Shown one piece after another: positions 57,810 to 64,000 of a stretch of 64,000 bases of DNA. Source of the DNA: Onchidella celtica (taxonomy: Eukaryota > Mollusca > Gastropoda > Systellommatophora > Onchidiidae); contig OZ007581.1 of NCBI GenBank assembly GCA_963931925.1, positions 18,352,399 through 18,416,398 of the forward strand, given 5' to 3'. The first letter of the stretch is position 1, and every line of letters starts with the position of its first letter. Below the pieces are notes generated by a model that did no database searches, was not told the origin of the DNA, and saw only the letters and a program-made list of their open reading frames with translations. The translations under genes and the position numbers were made by a program.

Positions 57810-57830
57810 CCCTTGTATTGCCTCGACTGG

Positions 57831-58600
57831 GATTATCCATCATCTTGCTTCGTCTGGACTACCTTTGATATTTATTTCCAGAACATATTTTCTTGTATGT
57901 GTTTCATGTATGATATGTTACAGATACACAAGACAACCACTGGTTGAATGAGACAATTTGCCGACCAACTACTGATAAACAACACAAGACATGTATGTTT
58001 GACGCTCAAACTCGAACAGTTTCAATGGGAAACGAAAACTTCGCTACGACTGTCTGCACAACTGACGTAGTCGAAAGAGTTAAATACGGACGAAGTTTTC
58101 TAAAATTAATACAACTAACAAAACGTGTCAGGGAACAATTTTTTTCATAAGACATGTATTACTTGCTGCCTCCAGTGAAAGCCTCATCACATTTGACAAC
58201 CAGGCCCACCAAGGAATCTGACGTTAGTGCTGCATCAGCTTTCATGAATGTAGGACGGTGGTGCAGCCATGAAACATGCTAAGACGTTTGGGGGAAAGAA
58301 TCCACATGGCTCCAGTAGCTATTTTAAAACATGAGGATTATCTGAGATCAGTCAGTTAGAGTCGCATATTTAGATAAGATACTATTTTCAGATGAAGCGT
58401 GGAAAGGAATGGCTATTATATATCATTTTAATATTATTAAGGTGCGTAATATTGACGGTTAAGGGACAAAGAAGTCACCCATAGATAATCAGCAAAGAGA
58501 ACAGTTCAAGCGCACGATTTGTTTTAAACGCCGTCGTTGTTGGTATTATCCGAGACACAGGATACCGAGACGGGGCAATTCGCCGAATTCCGTCCGTCGA
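57831..58600. other. Unassigned stretch
   Basis: The ORF 57944-58150 has no recognised motif. Confidence 0.4.
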
Positions 58601-58601
58601 C

Positions 58602-59260
58602 TTGCGCGCGTATCATCTATGTCAAAAGTGCAACAATTCGCACCACACCCCGTCATTTAGTGAACGAAAAAGACTAGTACCACAGAGCTCTGTGAGTAGT
58701 GCTCACCGTGTTTATTCGCGTGGACATAGTGAAAGAAGGAATGAACCGTCTCAGTATTCTGCCTTGGGTATTGTCAACATGAACTTTAAGTATGCATGAG
58801 ATCATGGATAAAATGGCAACAAAGTCTGAGAGTAAGCTTTTGCAGTTAATGATGGGGCAAGTGTCACTGGCCACGGACCCTAAAAACACTCTGCGGAAAT
58901 ACTATGCCCGCGCATCTTACCATCATCATGGGCCCCTGGGCAAAGCAATATGCTTTGTTGCTCGTTTCAAAAACCAGTGTAAATTTGCATGCACGGGGCC
59001 ACTTATACCTAGGAGCCCCCGCACAGCTGCCCAGTCTGCCCATGCATTACGACGGCTCCGGCAAAAGAGCCTGTTTTTATCTAGTTGTCTTACCGTTCAG
59101 CGTAAATGGTTTCGAATTTCAAGTTCACATAGAACTTCATTGTATTGCACTTCTTGCTTCCCTAGGGTATGAAGTAAGCTCATGTAGAGGGGTGTGTGAA
59201 TATACAGTTAGAGATATTAGTTCGCATAAAGCGCTGTGTGAGTCTCTATTGAGATATTAA
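58602..59260 (+). other. Cluster of overlapping unassigned ORFs
   Basis: Three plus-strand frames are open in turn: 58602-58796 (LCQKCNNSHHTP, a Cys/His pair), 58792-59172 (ATDPKNTLRKYYARAS) and 58904-59257 (GPWAKQYALLLVSKTSVNLH and HIELHCIALLASLGYEV). They might be a frame-disrupted mobile-element protein. About 300 bp downstream a TTATC tail (59546-59572) looks like a non-LTR retroelement end, but no RT motif is present. Confidence 0.3.
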
Positions 59261-59545
59261 CTCGATTAGAACGGTGCACAGGGTGCATGTTTTTTAAGTT
59301 CGAACGGAACATTGACTTTGGCAGTTTTATTCCTTCGCATTGTAACCATATTTGGGCAGCTGAAGACTCGTTAAGACTAGATGTGTGATTTCATTAATGT
59401 TCCATACCATGATTGTCATTTCATGTATTGCTTTTATTGAGTTTATTGAGTTGTGATATATGTTAATGTAATGATGCGCTGGATATGCGTCCCATGTAAG
59501 TGCTCTTAATGCTGTGGGAAAGAGAATAAGTGATTCTTATCCATC

Positions 59546-59572
59546 TTATCTTATCTTATCTACAATATCCTC
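59546..59572 (+). repeat. TTATC tandem tail
   Basis: ATCTTATCTTATCTTATC follows AAGTGATTCTTATCC, like the 3' terminus of a non-LTR retrotransposon. The body is not identified. Confidence 0.5.
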
Positions 59573-61464
59573 GATCCTGAATTAGGAATGGACAATTTCA
59601 GTTAGTTACTTAAAAGTTGTGGACATAATTATTAGTGGAGCCGTAATTACTGTTTTTGCTATTCTATGTCCTGCATTTAGTTAACAATTAGTCATTTATA
59701 GTATACTAATATTGAATTGGTCCATCATACCACTGTGACTTCTCAAGCCTTGCATGCACATGTGATGGCCATTTTTATTATGTTAATCAAAACCTTTATT
59801 TCAGGGTAATTAGCTTAGATCAGTGTTGTCGAAATAGTATTCCATCATTTTCGTTCACGTACATTGATCTCGTACTAACTTTTGTATTCTAGTTCTAATT
59901 ATTTCAGACTGTATCACAAACTTACATTAGGCCCCCACCCCACGAATCCCAGTAAGATGTGTTGTATGTATAACGATAAAGCACTTGTTCCATTGGTGTG
60001 TTGTAGCCTCATAATAATAGGTAAAAAACTTGCCCTACCTCTGCGTGCATTTGCGCTGTGTGAAACATAACATAATTACTGTATACAATACATTACAGTG
60101 GCCTCATTAGATTTACTCTGTGGGTTTAAAATGTATCCAGGCTACTTTACTTCAGTTACGCTTAAGCTTTCTGTCCAGTTGTACTTGAATAGTTGAAACG
60201 ATGTAACACATTTTCCCACATATTATAGTTCATATACACACATTATTACATAATTATAATATATGGATACTAGAATGGTGTGAAGGCCGACACTGTCATT
60301 ATACATTCCCTCATATCTTTATATTACCTAAGAGGATGATGATGGTGAATATGATATTGGTATTATTCTGTATTTTCGAATGTAAATAAGTTGATCTGGT
60401 GTTCTCATTGTCTATTATTGTACGGTAATGGTTAGATTTCTGTTTCAAAGTTGATGTAGATAGGTGGAGTTCATGATATGAAGAAATTTATTGTGTATTT
60501 AGTTGTATGCGAAATATTTCATTTCTGCTGAATTACACCATGGATGAAGGAAGTTCTCTTTGTGCTCTTTCCTAGCCTTTTCTCTCAGCACCATTGTAAC
60601 TTTGTCTGTGCGTGTAATTACATGTATTTTGAAATATCAAGCACATTTCTGATTTTCTAAAATGAAAATAGAATACAGATTTCAAGAAAACATGCATAAT
60701 AATTATGCTTTTAATCAATAGAACAACTATATCTTAGCAATCAAAGGTTTGATATTAATGGGCCATTCAATGGTCAGTAAATTACATTTCAGACAGCGTT
60801 TTGCTATTTCTGAATTAAAAAAACACAAAGTCATATTTTATTTCCTACTCAGTCTTGTAAGAGCAAGCATATGCCAGTTATTAATGTACATTAGGAGTAT
60901 GGAAACAAAAGACCTCATTGTAGGGATGCCAAATCATTTTGATTAAGCGTTACATAAATTACATCAGAAATTTTCAAGTTTTAAAAAATTTGAATCAAAT
61001 TTAAAAATCCTGTGAATCTGTAAAAATATTGAACAATACTCAATTGTTTTCTGTAGAACATGCATTTACTAAGCTTGTGGTACAAAGCTGATGTCTGAAA
61101 ATCTAGTTTTCTTCATAGCAAGGGACCCAGGTCAGTGTCACGAAAATTACCTCTGACTAATATGTGGCAAAACTTTTCGATGCGTATTTTTTCATTGAAT
61201 GATGTTCCTTCCCTGTGACATCAGAAAGAGAATATCATTGATTTAAAAAAAGCAGAGTGCTCTCTGTTCCAGGCAGACTAAATTTATTCACTGATGCTTT
61301 TGTGTGTGTGTGTGTGTGTGTGTTTGTGTGTGTGTGAAAGATCATTTCTGTTCGTTCAAGACATCAAAAAGATAAGGGAATAAATATTGCCTATATTTCT
61401 CAGAAGATGTTTGTCAGTCAGTAGATTACTCTAAATTAAGGAAAGCATCCTCTATTTTTTCAGA
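59573..61464. other. Unassigned AT-rich stretch
   Basis: (GT)n microsatellite at 61302-61336. No coding motif. Confidence 0.5.
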
Positions 61465-61600
61465 TCCAAATTAAAAAAAAATGTGTATGTGAAAACGTTT
61501 CGTCTGTTACAGTAGAAGTTCCAACTTCATCGTCCAAATTAAAAAAAAATGTGTATGTGAAAACGTTTCGTCTGTTACAGTAGAAGTTCCAACTTCATGC
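61465..61600. repeat. 68-bp perfect tandem duplication
   Basis: TCCAAATTAAAAAAAAATGT through AGTTCCAACTTCATC is present twice in a row (61465-61532 and 61533-61600) with no visible difference except at the last base. Confidence 0.93.
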
Positions 61601-62150
61601 CCTTGAATTTCAACGGAACTACTTTGCCACTTCTCATGGAAAGGGAGTGGTGGGTGGTATTGGGAGAAGGGTAGGATAATTTAATAATTTAATAATTTAA
61701 TAATAATCTTTTTGTTGGCATTAATACGAAAAGCTGTCATGAACAAAAAGAATCATATTGTTGTTCAGTGTGCCAGAGATTTTGCAAAAACCGCCTCTCA
61801 GCTCATGGACAAAACAGAGGTGATGCTTGTGGAGTGTCACAAGATTGATAAAGGAGAGTCCTTGGGATGATGAAGTCAAAGAAGTTTCCAGATAAGGAAT
61901 GTCCACCCAGTAGTTTTAAGAAATGGAATTATCAGTGGTTATAAAAATGAGCTAGAACAGAAATTGTCTGCAGTGGTCACATTCAGCTAGGACATGAGTG
62001 AAAGAGAACACAAACACAAATTTACAGTTTAAAAAACTTGCGTATATGAGTAAATCTTTTTACATACATGTATTTCTTCTTATTTATATAAAATGTTTAC
62101 AATAAAATATGTCTGTAACAATAAAATTATAAAACTGTATGTAAACGTAA
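61601..62150. other. Unassigned stretch
   Basis: (TTTAATAA)n run at 61678-61705. Nothing coding recognised. Confidence 0.5.
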
Positions 62151-62520
62151 CGGATTTTTTAACCAACTTGTTGGATTTGTGCGGCTTGTCAGAATTTTTC
62201 AACAAATTTTTTTGATCAACTTGTCGGACTTTTACATTAGACTTGAAGGAATTTTTCGGCCAATTTCTCGGCATTCCATGTCGGACTTACAGGATTTTTT
62301 GGCCAACTTGTTGGTTTTTAACTCAGACTTGTGGAAATTTTTCAACAAATTCTCGGATTGTGAATAGGATTTGTCATAATTTTTCAGCTATCATCTCGGA
62401 TTGTGAATAGGATTTGTCATAATTGTTCAGCTAACGTCTCGGATTTGTGCGTCAGACTTATGAAAATTTTTTGGCCAACTTCTCGGACTTGTACGTCAGA
62501 CTTGTGAAACTTTTTTGTTT
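62151..62520. repeat. Degenerate minisatellite
   Basis: A unit of about 55-60 bp (CAGACTTGTGGAATTTTTC, GCCAACTTCTCGGACTTGTA-like) recurs six or seven times. Two adjacent 53-bp units at 62350-62450 are nearly identical. Confidence 0.8.
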
Positions 62521-62594
62521 TTGTTTGTAAGTTTAACATTTTTACTGATCCGCTAGCACATGGACAACTTTTCCCTATTCGGGGTTTAGTTTGC

Positions 62595-63300
62595 TTGTTT
62601 GAAAAGGAGATCTGGGAGACAGTGACTGAATATAAATGGGATTTTGAAGACAGTTTGGTATTTGAGTTTTCAAAACAATTTTCTGGATTTCATGGAGATT
62701 TATACGTCATATTTCCTTATATTAAACTATCTATGTTGACACGTAGTGACCGGGCCAAAGGGGTTGATGGGTATGAGATGCTGGAACAGAAAGTAGCTTA
62801 GTTGTGTGACTGTGGTAGTATTGTTGTAGTTGGAGATCTGAACGCAAGAACAGGATTGTTAGGTGATGTAAGTTTATGTGACTATATTGATAGAAATAAT
62901 GTTTTAAACAATTGGCATGGAATCGATGAAGATGATATCATTAATTGTAACCTGTAAGTGCACAGAATTAGTGAAGGCAGGGGAGTGAATGAATAATATG
63001 GTCATAGATTAATCAGCATTATGTAACATGAGGGACCTATTGATTTTGAATGGAAGAGCGGGAAAGGACAAAAGCAGTGGGAAAATTGACGTTTTGTAAC
63101 AAAACGAGCAAACTGTAATAGATTATGTTTTATGTTCATAATAAGAAAGGTTAAATGGGTTTAGTTATCTGAAGTAAATATACTTGTTTACACAATGCTT
63201 GCTTACTCCAAGTAAATTTTTTAGATGAGCCAAATTCCGAAGGCCACAGCTATGCTCCAATGTACTCTTTAGTTTCCATAGTTGACAATGGCCGACTCAA
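62595..63300 (+). pseudogene. Decayed LINE endonuclease fragment
   Basis: FSGFHGDLYVIFPYIK is followed by KGVDGYEMLEQKVA and, after a stop at 62799-62801, CGSIVVVGDLNARTG, the core catalytic motif of LINE apurinic-type endonucleases. A decayed NxVIDYVLCS-like segment lies near 63118-63145. Several stops and frame changes follow and no RT is present before the window end. Confidence 0.75.
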
Positions 63301-64000
63301 CAATTTAGTCAACATAGTTAAACTCACTGTAATTTTTTGCTCTAGCTTCCTCTAGCAGTGGGGCTGGGGGAGGGGACGAGGCAGTTACGGTACCACTTTT
63401 GTCCCCCTGTAAATTCGGCCTCTGCTTTACAACACTGAATGTCTCCAAATTTAAATAATAATAGGGTGCATGATTTTGTATGCCTTCGCTACCCAATTCT
63501 GATACATCTGCCGAGTAGTTCTATATCATTACTGATTATTTCTGACCACCTCTCTCAGATTTTGGAGGCACACCGTTTAGCCTGTAATAGATAGTACATC
63601 ACTATCGAATTTACACTTTTTCTTTTTATCATCTCTATTGTCAATATCATCTCCCTCTTAGCCTTCTTGCCACTTCATCATTAAGAACATTTAAGTTAAT
63701 GGATCTTTTCAAAATATGCCCTACAGTATCAAATTTCTCATCATTTACTTTTTTGTCAATTACTCTCTTGTGACTTCTTCTTAGTCTTACTCCTCTTTTT
63801 CTTCCTTCAGAGAGAAATTCTTTGATAATTAACTCTTTTAAGATCAGAGTTATTTTTGTATTTGAACGGACTTTTTTCATAGACCATTATTTACAGACAA
63901 TGCAGTGTGTGTTGGTCTGCAATTTTGGGCTAGACCTAGCGATGCAGTGTGGGTTAAGATTTGTCTGTGCACTTTAAGATGTACAATCTAATACCAAACA
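63301..64000. other. Unassigned stretch
   Basis: The minus-strand ORF 63647-63880 is highly basic (RKRGVRLRRSHKRVIDKKVN), with no recognised family. It may be further LINE debris. Confidence 0.35.

Noticed and set aside
57010-57947. Plus-strand ORFs of 245, 284 and 155 codons
   Set aside because: They arise because the 59-bp unit has no stop in any frame and shifts phase at each repeat; they also run into the antisense LINE.

Overview
The window looks like gene-poor, repeat-packed DNA from an invertebrate animal. A mollusc or other lophotrochozoan is the best guess, because it has a C1q-domain gene on a long coiled-coil stalk together with Penelope, RTE, L2/CR1-like, P, hAT, Harbinger, MULE-type and Ty3/gypsy elements. 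This is inference from family content; no species marker is visible. There are no bacterial-style operons, no CRISPR array and no convincing tRNA or rRNA gene.

Layout. 1-2.1 kb: a minus-strand P-element/THAP9-like transposase with two homopolymer frameshifts. 4.7-12.6 kb: a young Ty3/gypsy retrotransposon with ~1.19 kb LTRs, a 5-bp target duplication and an integrase-before-RT gene order. 12.8-17.5 kb: the 3' part of a Penelope-like element, split inside its GIY-YIG domain by an almost complete RTE-type LINE with a 13-bp target duplication. 18-18.35 kb: a second LINE tail. 18.9-26.3 kb: a three-level nest. A small hAT MITE holds a non-autonomous LTR element (2.5 kb LTRs, ~1 kb non-coding interior), whose 5' LTR holds a solo LTR of the 4.7 kb gypsy family.

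28.1-34.1 kb: the clearest host gene, on the minus strand. Three phase-consistent exons encode a very long coiled coil built on a 10-residue repeat, a short linker exon and a terminal C1q domain. 34-42 kb: mostly unassigned DNA, with a hAT-like MITE, microsatellites and a Harbinger element (TTA target duplications) carrying a transposase remnant. 42-44.2 kb: a decayed hAT transposase broken by a MITE and by an L2/CR1-like LINE. 45.6 kb: a piggyBac fragment. 46.4-47.9 kb: three minus-strand exons of a FLYWCH/FAR1-like domain typical of MULE-derived proteins.

48-51 kb: a mariner-type MITE and L2/CR1-like LINE tails. 51.5-54.6 kb: foldback repeats, a tiny inverted Penelope 3' end and two unassigned ORFs. 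55.5-56.7 kb: another solo LTR. 57-57.8 kb: a 59-bp tandem array invaded by a 3' piece of the same RTE family. 58-64 kb: unassigned ORFs, minisatellites and a decayed LINE endonuclease.

The only genes that appear to act for the host are the coiled-coil/C1q gene and possibly the MULE-type gene. Near-identical LTR pairs and near-identical RTE copies show that several elements moved recently.
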